From contig PENC01000008.1 in assembly GCA_003674045.1 (NCBI GenBank), forward strand, positions 208,746 to 272,745: a stretch of 64,000 nucleotides of DNA. Direction: 5' to 3'. Positions 43,635-52,931 of this stretch are shown in pieces. Made by a program: the position numbers and the translations under genes. Source of the DNA: Streptomyces griseocarneus (lineage in GTDB: Bacteria; Actinomycetota; Actinomycetes; Streptomycetales; Streptomycetaceae). The notes below the pieces were generated by a model. The model was given only the letters and a program-made list of their open reading frames with translations, was not told the origin of the DNA and ran no database searches. The first letter of the stretch is position 1. Every line of letters begins with the position of its first letter.

Positions 43635-44438
43635 ATGGACGCCGCCAAACTGGGGGCACTGCGTCTTGACCGCCTGGACCCCGTCCAGGTGAGGACCTTC
43701 ACGGCAGAATTCCTCGGCACCGCGCTGCTGGTGTTCTTCGCCGTCGGCTCGGCCGTGCTCGCGGCCGACTACATCGGCGTGCTCGGCATCGCGCTGGCCT
43801 TCGGCTTCACGCTGCTGGCCCTCGCGTACGCGCTGGGGCCGGTCTCGGGCTGCCACGTCAACCCGGCCGTGACGCTCGGCTCGTTCCTCGAGGGCCGGAT
43901 CGGGCTGCGTACGGCCATCGAGTACTGGATCGCCCAGGTCCTCGGCGGCATCGTGGGCTCGGCGGTGCTGTTCCTGCTGGCCAAGCAGGTGCCGGGGCTC
44001 AAGACGCACGGCGCGTTCGGCAGCAACGGCTTCTCGGAGCGGTCGGCCCTGCACGTCGACGCGGGCGGGGCGTTCCTGGCGGAGGTCGTCCTGACCTTCC
44101 TGCTGGTCTTCGTCTATCTCGCGGTGACCCACAAGATCGCGGTGATCGGCTTCGACGGGCTGCCCATCGGCCTGGCCCTCGCCGTGATCCACCTGGTGGG
44201 CATCCCGATCACCGGTACCTCGGTGAACCCGGCCCGCAGCATCGGCCCGGCGCTCTTCGCGGGTGGGGGCGCGCTGTCCCAGCTGTGGCTGTTCATCGTG
44301 GCCCCGCTGATCGGCGGCGCGCTCGCGTCCTTCGCGCACCAGGCGACGCACCCGCGTATGGGGCCCGCGAACCTGGCCGACGAGCTGACGAAGAACCCCT
44401 ACCCCCGCTCCGACAGCGGCCCGAAGGCCGGTGCCTGA
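43635..44438 (+). CDS. aqpZ: Aquaporin (MIP family)
   Basis: The 267-residue protein has six membrane helices and both NPA boxes, GCHVNPAVTLG and GTSVNPARSIG. The residue patterns (Ala after first NPA segment, Arg after the second) fit a water channel rather than a glyceroporin. ATG at 43635 follows AGGAGG. It is convergent with the DUF1844 gene. Confidence 0.9.
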   Translation: MDAAKLGALRLDRLDPVQVRTFTAEFLGTALLVFFAVGSAVLAADYIGVLGIALAFGFTLLALAYALGPVSGCHVNPAVTLGSFLEGRIGLRTAIEYWIAQVLGGIVGSAVLFLLAKQVPGLKTHGAFGSNGFSERSALHVDAGGAFLAEVVLTFLLVFVYLAVTHKIAVIGFDGLPIGLALAVIHLVGIPITGTSVNPARSIGPALFAGGGALSQLWLFIVAPLIGGALASFAHQATHPRMGPANLADELTKNPYPRSDSGPKAGA

Positions 44439-44484
44439 GCGGAAGGGGCAGGGCCCGGCGGCGTCGGCCCCGGGCCCGGCCGGC

Positions 44485-44865
44485 TCAGCCGAAGACCGGG
44501 CCCGTGAACTTCTCGCCCGGGCCCTGGCCCGGCTCGTCCGGGACGACGGACGCCTCGCGGAACGCCAGCTGCAGCGAGCGCAGGCCGTCGCGCAGCGGGC
44601 CCGCGTGGAAGTTGCTGATCTCGGTGGCGCCCGCGGTGACCAGACCGGCGAGCGCGGTGATCAGCTTCCGGGCCTCGTCCAGGTCCTTGTGGGCCTCGCC
44701 CTCCTCGGCGAGGCCCAGGTTGACCGCCGCCGAGCTCATCAGGTGCACCGCGACCGTGGTGATCACCTCGACCGCGGGCACGTCCGCGATGTCACGGGTC
44801 ATGGAGTCGAAGTCCGGCGCCTCCGCGGGAGCGGAGGGGGTGGACTCGGGGGTGGCGTCGCTCAT
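44485..44865 (-). CDS. DUF1844 family protein
   Basis: The 126-residue protein has the DUF1844 core TTVAVHLMSSAAVNLGLA and DLDEARKLITALAGL, a conserved helical domain found next to infC in many actinobacteria. It is divergent from infC. Function unknown. ATG at 44865 was chosen over longer in-frame possibilities because it opens the usual MSDAT N-terminus. Confidence 0.85.
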   Translation of the reverse strand: MSDATPESTPSAPAEAPDFDSMTRDIADVPAVEVITTVAVHLMSSAAVNLGLAEEGEAHKDLDEARKLITALAGLVTAGATEISNFHAGPLRDGLRSLQLAFREASVVPDEPGQGPGEKFTGPVFG

Positions 44866-44930
44866 CGTTGCTCTTCCGATCGGGTGAAGTCTTCGCACCG
44901 CGCGCGGGCGGCGGAACGGGCTCCAGCCTA

Positions 44931-45156
44931 TGACCCCCGTGCACACGGGTGGGGACCGGCCCGGGTCGCTGCTATGCTGGTGTCCGACCGGCTGGTCACT
45001 AGCGTGCCCGGCCCACAAGTGGAGGCTCCCTCCCACCTCGCCGATCCAAGGTCGGCAGGTCTCCGGTCAGGTGGTGCCCATCGTTCCGTACGGACGATGG
45101 AGCCGCCCGAGATATGCGCCCCGCGGTCCGCCGTGGCGGTGTTCCGGTTTTTTGGA
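44931..45156 (+). promoter_or_regulatory. Long leader of the infC-rpmI-rplT operon
   Basis: Over 200 bases separate DUF1844 from IF3. A -10-like TATGCT lies at 44973-44978. The leader has several short inverted repeats (for example ccatcgttccgtacggacgatgg at 45078-45100) followed by an attenuator-like hairpin. Leaders of this operon in other bacteria bind L20 and control the operon by attenuation; a similar role here is inferred. Confidence 0.55.
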
Positions 45157-45187
45157 GCCCCGCCTGTGTCCCGTCCGGGGCGTTTTT
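45157..45187 (+). terminator. Attenuator-like hairpin with U-run in the infC leader
   Basis: gccccg (45157-45162) pairs with cggggc (45176-45181) and is followed by G and five T. A U-run after a GC stem is rare in this genome and it lies ~85 bases before IF3, where termination would control the whole ribosomal protein operon. Confidence 0.7.
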
Positions 45188-45270
45188 CATGTACCGGCGC
45201 GGTTGGTCTTACGAACAGACGTTACGTGGCTGTCCGCCAGGCGGCCGCGTGGTGCTACCGAGGAGGATCC

Positions 45271-45891
45271 ATCAGCGCCGAGCCCCGCATCAACGACCGG
45301 ATTCGCGTCCCCGAGGTGCGACTTGTCGGTCCCAGTGGCGAGCAGGTCGGCATCGTGCCGCTTGCCAAGGCCCTGGAGCTCGCCCAGGAGTACGACCTCG
45401 ACCTCGTCGAGGTGGCGGCCAACGCCCGTCCCCCGGTGTGCAAGCTCATGGACTACGGGAAGTTCAAGTACGAGTCGGCCATGAAGGCCCGTGAGGCGCG
45501 CAAGAACCAGGCGCACACGGTCATCAAGGAGATGAAGCTCCGGCCGAAGATCGACCCGCACGACTACGACACCAAAAAGGGTCACGTCGTCCGGTTCCTC
45601 AAGCAGGGCGACAAGGTCAAGATCACGATCATGTTCCGTGGTCGCGAGCAGTCCCGGCCGGAGCTCGGCTACCGACTGCTGCAGCGCCTCGCGGAGGACG
45701 TCCAGGAGCTCGGTTTCGTCGAGTCGAACCCGAAGCAGGACGGCCGCAACATGATCATGGTTCTCGGTCCGCACAAGAAGAAGACCGAGGCGATGGCCGA
45801 AGCCCGCGAGGCGCAGGCCGCTCGCAAGGCGGAGCGCCAGGGCGTTCCTGCCGAGCAGGAGCAGCCCGCCGAGGAGCCCGCAGAGGCGTGA
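45271..45891 (+). CDS. infC: Translation initiation factor IF-3, probable ATC start
   Basis: The 206-residue protein has both IF3 domains: RINDRIRVPEVRLVGPSGEQ, PPVCKLMDYGKFKYE and the C-terminal KVKITIMFRGREQSRPELGY. No ATG, GTG or TTG lies at the right place. The strong site GAGGAGG (45259-45265) is followed after six bases by ATC in frame, giving (M)SAEPRINDR, which aligns with the N-terminus of other actinobacterial IF3 proteins. Non-AUG starts let IF3 repress its own synthesis in E. coli (AUU), so ATC here suggests the same control. It is the first gene of infC-rpmI-rplT. Confidence 0.93.
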   Translation: MSAEPRINDRIRVPEVRLVGPSGEQVGIVPLAKALELAQEYDLDLVEVAANARPPVCKLMDYGKFKYESAMKAREARKNQAHTVIKEMKLRPKIDPHDYDTKKGHVVRFLKQGDKVKITIMFRGREQSRPELGYRLLQRLAEDVQELGFVESNPKQDGRNMIMVLGPHKKKTEAMAEAREAQAARKAERQGVPAEQEQPAEEPAEA

Positions 45892-46019
45892 TCCACGGGC
45901 TTCGCGGCCCACGGATCGCTCCCGGGGCTCAGCCCCGGACAGTAACCGAACACAGCTGACGCTCCGGTCCGCCCTCCCGCGGGCGTGACGGGGCGCCACC
46001 GACGAGGAGATACGGCGCG

Positions 46020-46214
46020 ATGCCGAAGAACAAGACGCACTCCGGTGCCAGCAAGCGCTTCAAGATCACTGGCTCCGGCAAGGTCATGCGCGAGCGCGCC
46101 GGCAAGCGCCACCTGCTCGAGCACAAGTCGTCCAAGCTGACGCGTCGCCTCACCGGCAACGCCGAGATGGCCCCGGGCGACGCCAAGAAGATCAAGAAGC
46201 TTCTCGGCAAGTGA
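46020..46214 (+). CDS. rpmI: Ribosomal protein bL35
   Basis: The 64-residue basic protein begins MPKNKTHSGASKRFKITGSG, the invariant start of L35, and ends KKIKKLLGK. It lies between infC and rplT in the conserved operon. GAGGAGA precedes the ATG. Large ribosomal subunit. Confidence 0.97.
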   Translation: MPKNKTHSGASKRFKITGSGKVMRERAGKRHLLEHKSSKLTRRLTGNAEMAPGDAKKIKKLLGK

Positions 46215-46314
46215 CGCTCCGCGCCCCGTGACCACGGGGTGCGCGTCGGAACCGGGACCCAATCGATTTCGGGCCGTGTGAGAACCCCGCGGCCCCGCTA
46301 CAAGGAGTTAACAA

Positions 46315-46701
46315 GTGGCACGCGTCAAGCGCGCAGTCAACGCGCACAAGAAGCGCCGGGCGATCCTCGAGGCCGCCAGCGGCTACCGTGGTCAGCGCTC
46401 CCGCCTGTACCGCAAGGCCAAGGAGCAGGTCACCCACTCGCTGGTCTACAACTACAACGACCGCAAGAAGCGCAAGGGCGACTTCCGTCAGCTGTGGATC
46501 CAGCGCATCAACGCCGCTGCCCGCCAGAACGGCATGACCTACAACCGCCTCATCCAGGGTCTGAAGGCCGCCAACATCGAGGTGGACCGCAAGATCCTGG
46601 CCGAGCTGGCCGTCAACGACATGAACGCGTTCGCCGCGCTCGTCGAGGTCGCCCAGAAGGCGCTGCCGGCCGACGTGAACGCGCCGAAGGCCGCCGCCTG
46701 A
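46315..46701 (+). CDS. rplT: Ribosomal protein bL20
   Basis: The 128-residue protein begins ARVKRAVNAHKKRRAILEAA and includes GYRGQRSRLYRKAKEQ, FRQLWIQRINAAAR, standard for L20. Start is GTG with AAGGAG upstream. L20 binds 23S rRNA early in assembly and represses its operon through the leader in several bacteria. A strong terminator follows. Confidence 0.97.
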   Translation: MARVKRAVNAHKKRRAILEAASGYRGQRSRLYRKAKEQVTHSLVYNYNDRKKRKGDFRQLWIQRINAAARQNGMTYNRLIQGLKAANIEVDRKILAELAVNDMNAFAALVEVAQKALPADVNAPKAAA

Positions 46702-46724
46702 TTCGGCGCCGCAAGGCACTGACC

Positions 46725-46754
46725 GGACCCGCAGGCCTCCTGGCCTGCGGGTCC
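46725..46754 (+). terminator. Terminator of the infC-rpmI-rplT operon
   Basis: ggacccgcaggcc (46725-46737) and ggcctgcgggtcc (46742-46754) form a perfect 13-bp stem with a four-base loop, 24 bases after rplT. Confidence 0.85.
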
Positions 46755-46818
46755 GCTCGCGTCCGGCCCCGGCCCGCGGGGCCGGCGCCCCGTACCACCA
46801 GCAACCGAAAGTGAGCCC

Positions 46819-47652
<834 letters not shown>

Positions 47653-47683
47653 TAGGGTTGCCCCCCGGGGGATTCGGGAGGGG

Positions 47684-48856
47684 GTGCGGGTGATGAACGT
47701 CAGGACTTCCGGGAGTGTGGCCGACGCGTGTCCGGCCGCGGTGCACGGATCCCATGGAGAGCAGAGTGGGGCAGCCGCGCGCGCGCCCGCGTCCGGCGGC
47801 CTCGGGCTCGATCCCGACGACCTCCCCGACGGCCTGGTGGTCGCCGACGAGAACGGCCGGGTCACCTGCTTCAACGCCGCCGCCGCGCGGATCACGGCGG
47901 TCGCCCCCGCCGAGGCCATGGGCAGGCCGCTGGAGGCCGCCCTGCCCCTGGAGGACCTGGAGGGCCGCCGCTGGTGGGCCCTCACCGACCCCTACGGCGG
48001 CCTCGCCACCCGGATCGGACAGCCCGAGCGCAATCTGCTGCTGCCGGGCGGGCGCGAGGTGCTGGTCTCCGCGCGCTATGTGCGCGAGCGCCCGAGCGGG
48101 CCCGTCCAGCGCCTCGTCGTCCAGCTGCGCGGCACCGACGCGCGCCGCCGCACCGAGCGCAGCCACGCCGAGCTGATCGCCACCGTCGCGCACGAGCTGC
48201 GCTCCCCGCTGACCTCCGTCAAGGGCTTCACGGCGACCCTGCTCGCCAAGTGGGAGCGGTTCACGGACGACCAGAAGCGGCTGATGCTGGAGACCGTCGA
48301 CGCCGACGCCGACCGCGTCACCCGGCTGATCGCCGAGCTCCTCGACATCTCCCGCATCGACTCCGGACGGCTGGAGGTGCGCCGCCAGCCCGTGGACATC
48401 GTGGCCGCCATCCGGCGCCATGTGCAGGCGCACACCACGGCGGGCCAGCGCCCCGACCGCTTCCTGATCCGCGTCGTCGAGCCGCTGCCCCAGCTCTGGG
48501 CCGACCCCGACAAGGTCGACCAGGTGCTGGGCAACCTCCTGGAAAACGCCGTGCGCCACGGCGAGGGCACCGTCACCATAGAGGTGTCACCGGCGCTGAC
48601 CAAAGCCCGGGCGGAAGGTACGGCGGTCACCGTGAGCGATGAGGGGCCCGGCATCCCGGAGGAGTCGATGGGCCGCGTCTTCACCCGCTTCTGGCGGGGC
48701 AGCAAGCGCGGCGGCACCGGTCTCGGCCTCTATATCGTCAAGGGCATCGTCGAGGCCCACGGCGGCACGATCACCGTCGACCGGGCCCCCCGCGGCGGCG
48801 CCCGGTTCCGCTTTACGCTGCCCGTGTGCGCGCCCGCCTTCCTCTCGCAGGGCTGA
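47684..48856 (+). CDS. PAS-domain sensor histidine kinase
   Basis: The 390-residue soluble protein has a PAS domain (LPDGLVVADENGRVTCFNAA), a HisKA domain with the phosphoacceptor H in VAHELRSPLTSVKGF, and an HATPase domain with NLLENAVRHGEG, DEGPGIPEE and GGTGLGLYIVK. No membrane helix is seen, so it senses a cytoplasmic signal. No response regulator gene adjoins; it is an orphan kinase. Start is GTG at 47684 or ATG at 47693. Confidence 0.9.
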   Translation: MRVMNVRTSGSVADACPAAVHGSHGEQSGAAARAPASGGLGLDPDDLPDGLVVADENGRVTCFNAAAARITAVAPAEAMGRPLEAALPLEDLEGRRWWALTDPYGGLATRIGQPERNLLLPGGREVLVSARYVRERPSGPVQRLVVQLRGTDARRRTERSHAELIATVAHELRSPLTSVKGFTATLLAKWERFTDDQKRLMLETVDADADRVTRLIAELLDISRIDSGRLEVRRQPVDIVAAIRRHVQAHTTAGQRPDRFLIRVVEPLPQLWADPDKVDQVLGNLLENAVRHGEGTVTIEVSPALTKARAEGTAVTVSDEGPGIPEESMGRVFTRFWRGSKRGGTGLGLYIVKGIVEAHGGTITVDRAPRGGARFRFTLPVCAPAFLSQG

Positions 48857-48996
48857 CAGCGCGGCCCACGGGCCCACCCCGCCGCACGCGCCCTTTAGAC
48901 TCGACCTTTGGCACCTTTGGCACGACCTTGGCACCAACACAGTCGGGCAAAGCCGCGCAGCGAAGACGCCAGAGCCAATCGGAAGCACGGGAAGAG
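48857..48996 (+). promoter_or_regulatory. pheST leader
   Basis: The spacer between the kinase and pheS holds a tandem ctttggcac-ctttggcac-gaccttggcac (48904-48937) and no T-box core. It presumably contains the pheS promoter. I could not find a leader peptide rich in Phe codons. Confidence 0.4.
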
Positions 48997-50118
48997 ATGT
49001 CCGCACCCAATAAGTCGTACGACCCTGTCGAGGTCGAGGCACTGAAACCGGAAGAGATCGAGCGCATGCGGGACGAGGCGCTCGCCGCCTTCGCCGCCGC
49101 AGGTGACCTCGAGGCCCTCCACGAGGCGAAGATCGCCCACACCGGCCCCACCTCGCCGCTGTCCCTCGCCAACCGCGAGATCGGCGCCCTGCCCCCGCAG
49201 GCCAAGGCCGAGGCCGGCAAGCGCGTGGGCATGGCCCGCGGTGCCGTGAGCAAGGCCCTCGCCGTCCGCCAGACCGAGCTGGAAGCGGAGCGCGACGCCC
49301 GGGTGCTGGTCGAGGAGGCGGTGGATGTCACCCTGCCGTACGACCGTGTCCCCGCCGGCGCCCGGCACCCGCTGACCACGCTCTCCGAGCGCATCGAGGA
49401 CGTCTTCGTCGCGATGGGCTACGAGGTCGCCGAGGGCCCCGAGGTCGAGGCGGAGTGGTTCAACTTCGACGCCCTGAACATCGCCAAGGACCACCCGGCC
49501 CGCGCGATGCAGGACACCCTCTTCGTCCAGGCCCCCGACAAGAGGGCCGAGTCCGAGGTCGTGCTGCGCACGCACACCTCGCCCGTGCAGGTCCGCACCA
49601 TGCTGGACCGCGAGCCCCCGATCTATGTGATCTGCCCGGGCCGCGTCTACCGCATGGACGAGCTGGACGCGACGCACACGCCCGTCTTCACCCAGGTCGA
49701 GCTCCTCGCCATCGACGAGGGCCTGACCATGGCCGACCTCAAGGGCACCATCGAGCACATGGTGGGCGCCCTGTTCGGCGAGGGCCTGACGACCCGCCTG
49801 CGCCCCAACTACTTCCCGTTCACCGAGCCGTCGGCCGAGCTGGACATGCAGTGCTACGTGTGCCGCGGCGCCTCGGCGGGCGACCCCGAGCGCCCCTGCC
49901 GCACCTGCTCCAGCGAGGGCTGGATCGAGCTCGGCGGCTGCGGCATGGTCAACCCGCGGGTGCTGATCGCGGCGGGCATCGACCCGGAGAAGTACAGCGG
50001 CTTCGCGTTCGGCTTCGGCATCGAGCGACTGCTGATGTTCCGCCACAACGTCGAGGACATGCGAGACATGGTCGAGGGTGACGTCCGCTTCACCCGGCCG
50101 TTCGGGATGGAGATCTGA
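48997..50118 (+). CDS. pheS: Phenylalanine-tRNA ligase alpha subunit
   Basis: The 373-residue protein has an N-terminal coiled coil and the class II catalytic core, including TGPTSPLSLANREIG, MGYEVAEGPEVE, VLRTHTSPVQ, GRVYRMDELDATHTP and GFAFGFGIERLLM (motif 3). With PheT it forms the alpha2-beta2 enzyme that charges tRNA-Phe. ATG at 48997 is preceded by GGGAAGAG. Its stop overlaps the start of pheT (TGATG). Confidence 0.97.
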   Translation: MSAPNKSYDPVEVEALKPEEIERMRDEALAAFAAAGDLEALHEAKIAHTGPTSPLSLANREIGALPPQAKAEAGKRVGMARGAVSKALAVRQTELEAERDARVLVEEAVDVTLPYDRVPAGARHPLTTLSERIEDVFVAMGYEVAEGPEVEAEWFNFDALNIAKDHPARAMQDTLFVQAPDKRAESEVVLRTHTSPVQVRTMLDREPPIYVICPGRVYRMDELDATHTPVFTQVELLAIDEGLTMADLKGTIEHMVGALFGEGLTTRLRPNYFPFTEPSAELDMQCYVCRGASAGDPERPCRTCSSEGWIELGGCGMVNPRVLIAAGIDPEKYSGFAFGFGIERLLMFRHNVEDMRDMVEGDVRFTRPFGMEI

Positions 50119-52625
50119 TGCGCGCCCCGCTTTCCTGGCTGCGGGAATACGTCGACCTGCCGGCCGGTGAGACCGGCCGCGACGTGCAGGCCAAGCTCAT
50201 CGCCGCGGGCCTCGAGGTCGAGCGCGTCGAGCAGCTCGGCGGCGGCCTGAAGGGCCCCCTGGTCGTCGGCAAGGTGCTGACCATCGAGGAGCTGGAGGGC
50301 TTCCGCAAGCCGATCCGCTTCTGCACCGTCGACGTCGGCACGGCCAACGGCACCGGTGAGCCGCAGGAGATCGTCTGCGGCGCCCGCAACTTCTCCGTCG
50401 GCGACAAGGTCGTCGTCGTGCTGCCCGGCGCCGTCCTGCCCGGCGACTTCGCCATCGCCGCGCGCAAGACCTACGGCAAGGTCTCGCACGGCATGATCTG
50501 CTCCGGCGAGGAGCTGGGCATGGGCGACGACGGCACGCACGGCATCATCGTGCTCCCGCAGGAGTACGAGCCCGGCACCGACGCCATCGAGCTGCTCCAG
50601 CTCGTCGACGAGGTCCTCGACATCGCGGTCACCCCCGACCGCGGCTACTGCCTGTCGATGCGCGGCATCGCCCGCGAGGCGGCCATCGCCTACGGCCTGC
50701 CGCTGCGCGACCCGGCCCTGCTGGACGTCCCGGCGCCCAACGCCCAGGGCTACCCCGTGCAGATCGGCGACCCGGCCGGCTGCAGCCGCTTCACCGCGCG
50801 CACGGTCACCGGCATCGACACCGAGGCCCGCTCGCCGATCTGGCTGCAGCGCCGGCTGCAGAAGGCCGGCATGCGGCCGGTCTCGCTGACGGTCGACATC
50901 ACCAACTACGTGATGCTCGAGCTCGGCCAGCCGCTGCACGCCTACGACCGCTCCCGCCTGGACGGCCCGATCGGCGTGCGCCGCGCGGAGCCCGGCGAGA
51001 AGCTCACCACGCTCGACGGCACCACGCGCGTCCTCGACGCCGAGGACCTGGTCATCACCGACAACCGCGGCCCCATCGGCCTGGCCGGTGTGATGGGCGG
51101 CGCCGACACCGAGATCGCGGACCACGGCGCGGCCCAGGGCTCGACCGAGGTCGTCGTCGAGGCGGCCCACTTCGACCCCGTGCCGATCGCCCGCAGCGCC
51201 CGGCGCCACAAGCTGACCTCCGAGGCGTCCAAGCGCTTCGAGCGCGGCGTCGACCCGCAGGCCGCCTCCGCGGCGGCCCAGCGCACCGTCGACCTGCTGG
51301 TGCTGCTGGCGGGCGGCACGGCCGAGGCGGGCGTCACGGAGATCAGCGCGCCCGGCGCGCCCCACACCCTCACCATCCGTGCCGATCACCCGGACCGCGT
51401 CGCCGGTGTCGCCTACGGCCGGGAGACCGTCGTCCGCCGCCTCCAGGAGGTCGGCTGCGACGTCTACGGGCAGGACGAGCTGATCGTCACCGTCCCCAGC
51501 TGGCGGCCCGACCTCACCGACCCGAACGACCTGGCCGAAGAGGTCATCCGGCTCGAGGGCTACGAGAACCTGCCCGCGACGCTGCCGCAGCCGCCCGCCG
51601 GCCGTGGGCTGACCGTGCGTCAGCGCCTGCACCGCCGTGTGGGCCGGGCACTGGCCGGCGCCGGTTACGTCGAGGCCCTCAACTACCCCTTCTTCGGGGA
51701 GCAGGCGCTCGACCACCTGGGTCTGGAGGCCGACGACCCGCGCCGCAGCGTGGTGCGCCTGGCCAACCCGCTCTCCGACACCGAGCCCGCCCTGCGCACC
51801 ACCATGCTGCCGGGGCTGTTCGCCGCCCTGCGCCGCAACCACGGCCGTGGCGAGCACGACCTGGCGCTCTTCGAGACGGGCCTGGTCTTCCTGCCCACGG
51901 GCAAGGAGACCACCCCGGCCCGGCTGCCGATCGACCGCCGCCCGACCGACGAGGAGATCGCCTCGCTCAACGCCGCGCTGCCCCGGCAGCCGCGCCGTGC
52001 GGCGGTCGTCCTGGCCGGTGCCCGCGAGCAGGCCGGCTGGTGGGGCAAGGGCCGCCCGGCCGACTGGGCGGACGCCGTCGAGGCGGGCCGTACGGTCGCG
52101 CGCGAGGCCGGTGCCGAGCTGATCGTCCGCCAGGACCAGGCGGCGCCGTTCCACCCGGGCCGCTGCGCCGCGCTGTTCGTCCGCGTGGACGGGCAGGAGG
52201 TGCGCGTCGGCGGCGCCGGTGAGCTGCACCCGCGCGTCGTCAAGGCGTTCGGCCTGCCGGAGCGCACCTGCGCCATGGAGATCGAGCTCGACCTCCTGGA
52301 GCGGGCCGGCACCGTCGTCGAGGCCCCGCACGTGTCCTCCTTCCCGGTGGCCACCCAGGACGTCGCCCTGGTCGTCGACTCCTCGGTCGCCGCCGCCGAC
52401 GTCGAGGCCGCGCTGCGCGCGGGCGCGGGCGAGCTCCTGGAGTCGCTGCGCCTGTTCGACGTCTTCACCGGCGAGCAGCTCGGCGAGGGCAAGAAGTCGC
52501 TGGCGTACGCGCTGCGCTTCCGCGCCGCCGACCGGACCCTGACCGCCGACGAGGCGAGCGCCGCGCGTGACGCGGCCGTCGCCGCCGCCGTCGAGCGCAC
52601 GGGGGCGGTGCTCCGCGGGGCGTGA
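50118..52625 (+). CDS. pheT: Phenylalanine-tRNA ligase beta subunit
   Basis: The 835-residue protein has the N-terminal tRNA-binding domain (RFCTVDVGTANG, GDKVVVVLPGAVLP), B3/B4 editing domain, B5 domain (SWRPDLTDPNDLAEEVIRL) and the C-terminal ferredoxin-fold anticodon-binding domain (LFDVFTGEQLGEGKKSLAY). It overlaps pheS by one base and is translationally coupled. A strong terminator follows. Confidence 0.97.
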   Translation: MRAPLSWLREYVDLPAGETGRDVQAKLIAAGLEVERVEQLGGGLKGPLVVGKVLTIEELEGFRKPIRFCTVDVGTANGTGEPQEIVCGARNFSVGDKVVVVLPGAVLPGDFAIAARKTYGKVSHGMICSGEELGMGDDGTHGIIVLPQEYEPGTDAIELLQLVDEVLDIAVTPDRGYCLSMRGIAREAAIAYGLPLRDPALLDVPAPNAQGYPVQIGDPAGCSRFTARTVTGIDTEARSPIWLQRRLQKAGMRPVSLTVDITNYVMLELGQPLHAYDRSRLDGPIGVRRAEPGEKLTTLDGTTRVLDAEDLVITDNRGPIGLAGVMGGADTEIADHGAAQGSTEVVVEAAHFDPVPIARSARRHKLTSEASKRFERGVDPQAASAAAQRTVDLLVLLAGGTAEAGVTEISAPGAPHTLTIRADHPDRVAGVAYGRETVVRRLQEVGCDVYGQDELIVTVPSWRPDLTDPNDLAEEVIRLEGYENLPATLPQPPAGRGLTVRQRLHRRVGRALAGAGYVEALNYPFFGEQALDHLGLEADDPRRSVVRLANPLSDTEPALRTTMLPGLFAALRRNHGRGEHDLALFETGLVFLPTGKETTPARLPIDRRPTDEEIASLNAALPRQPRRAAVVLAGAREQAGWWGKGRPADWADAVEAGRTVAREAGAELIVRQDQAAPFHPGRCAALFVRVDGQEVRVGGAGELHPRVVKAFGLPERTCAMEIELDLLERAGTVVEAPHVSSFPVATQDVALVVDSSVAAADVEAALRAGAGELLESLRLFDVFTGEQLGEGKKSLAYALRFRAADRTLTADEASAARDAAVAAAVERTGAVLRGA

Positions 52626-52641
52626 CCGCATCCCCGTCAGC

Positions 52642-52679
52642 CGTGAGGGGCGCACCCGATCTCGGGTGCGCCCCTCACG
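52642..52679 (+). terminator. Terminator of pheST
   Basis: An 18-bp perfect inverted repeat (52642-52659 and 52662-52679, core gaggggcgcaccc) lies 16 bases after pheT. Confidence 0.85.
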
Positions 52680-52821
52680 CATGTCCGTGTTCCCGAGTGT
52701 CCGAATATCACTCAATAGGGTGGAAATGAAGAGCCCGGTCGTTACTTGGGGCTGATCGGTCGCGAGAATCGCAGCGACACCGCTCTGCGTCGGCGCTCCG
52801 CTGGTATGCGCAGACCGGCCA

Positions 52822-52872
52822 CTGCGGGTTGGTGGGGGCTGGTCGCGCAGTTCCCCGCGCCCCTGACGGGGT
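52822..52872 (+). repeat. Dispersed intergenic repeat, copy 6
   Basis: It reads ctgcgggttggtgggggctg then gtcgcgcagttccccgcgcc and ends in a ccctgacgggg hairpin, matching copies 1 and 4. It lies in the spacer between pheST and the SpoIIE-type phosphatase, where I see no gene. Confidence 0.75.
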
Positions 52873-52931
52873 GCCTATCGCAGCGCCTGTCGCACCGCAC
52901 TTCGACGAAACCGCCTAGGGGGCCGACGGGC

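Noticed and set aside
45036..45270. Longer IF3 protein from upstream in-frame starts
   Set aside because: The extension crosses the attenuator hairpin and lacks likeness to IF3; the strong ribosome site is placed for the ATC.
49854..52715. Very long minus-strand frame opposite pheS/pheT
   Set aside because: Low-complexity composition without motifs, fully explained by the codon bias of pheST.
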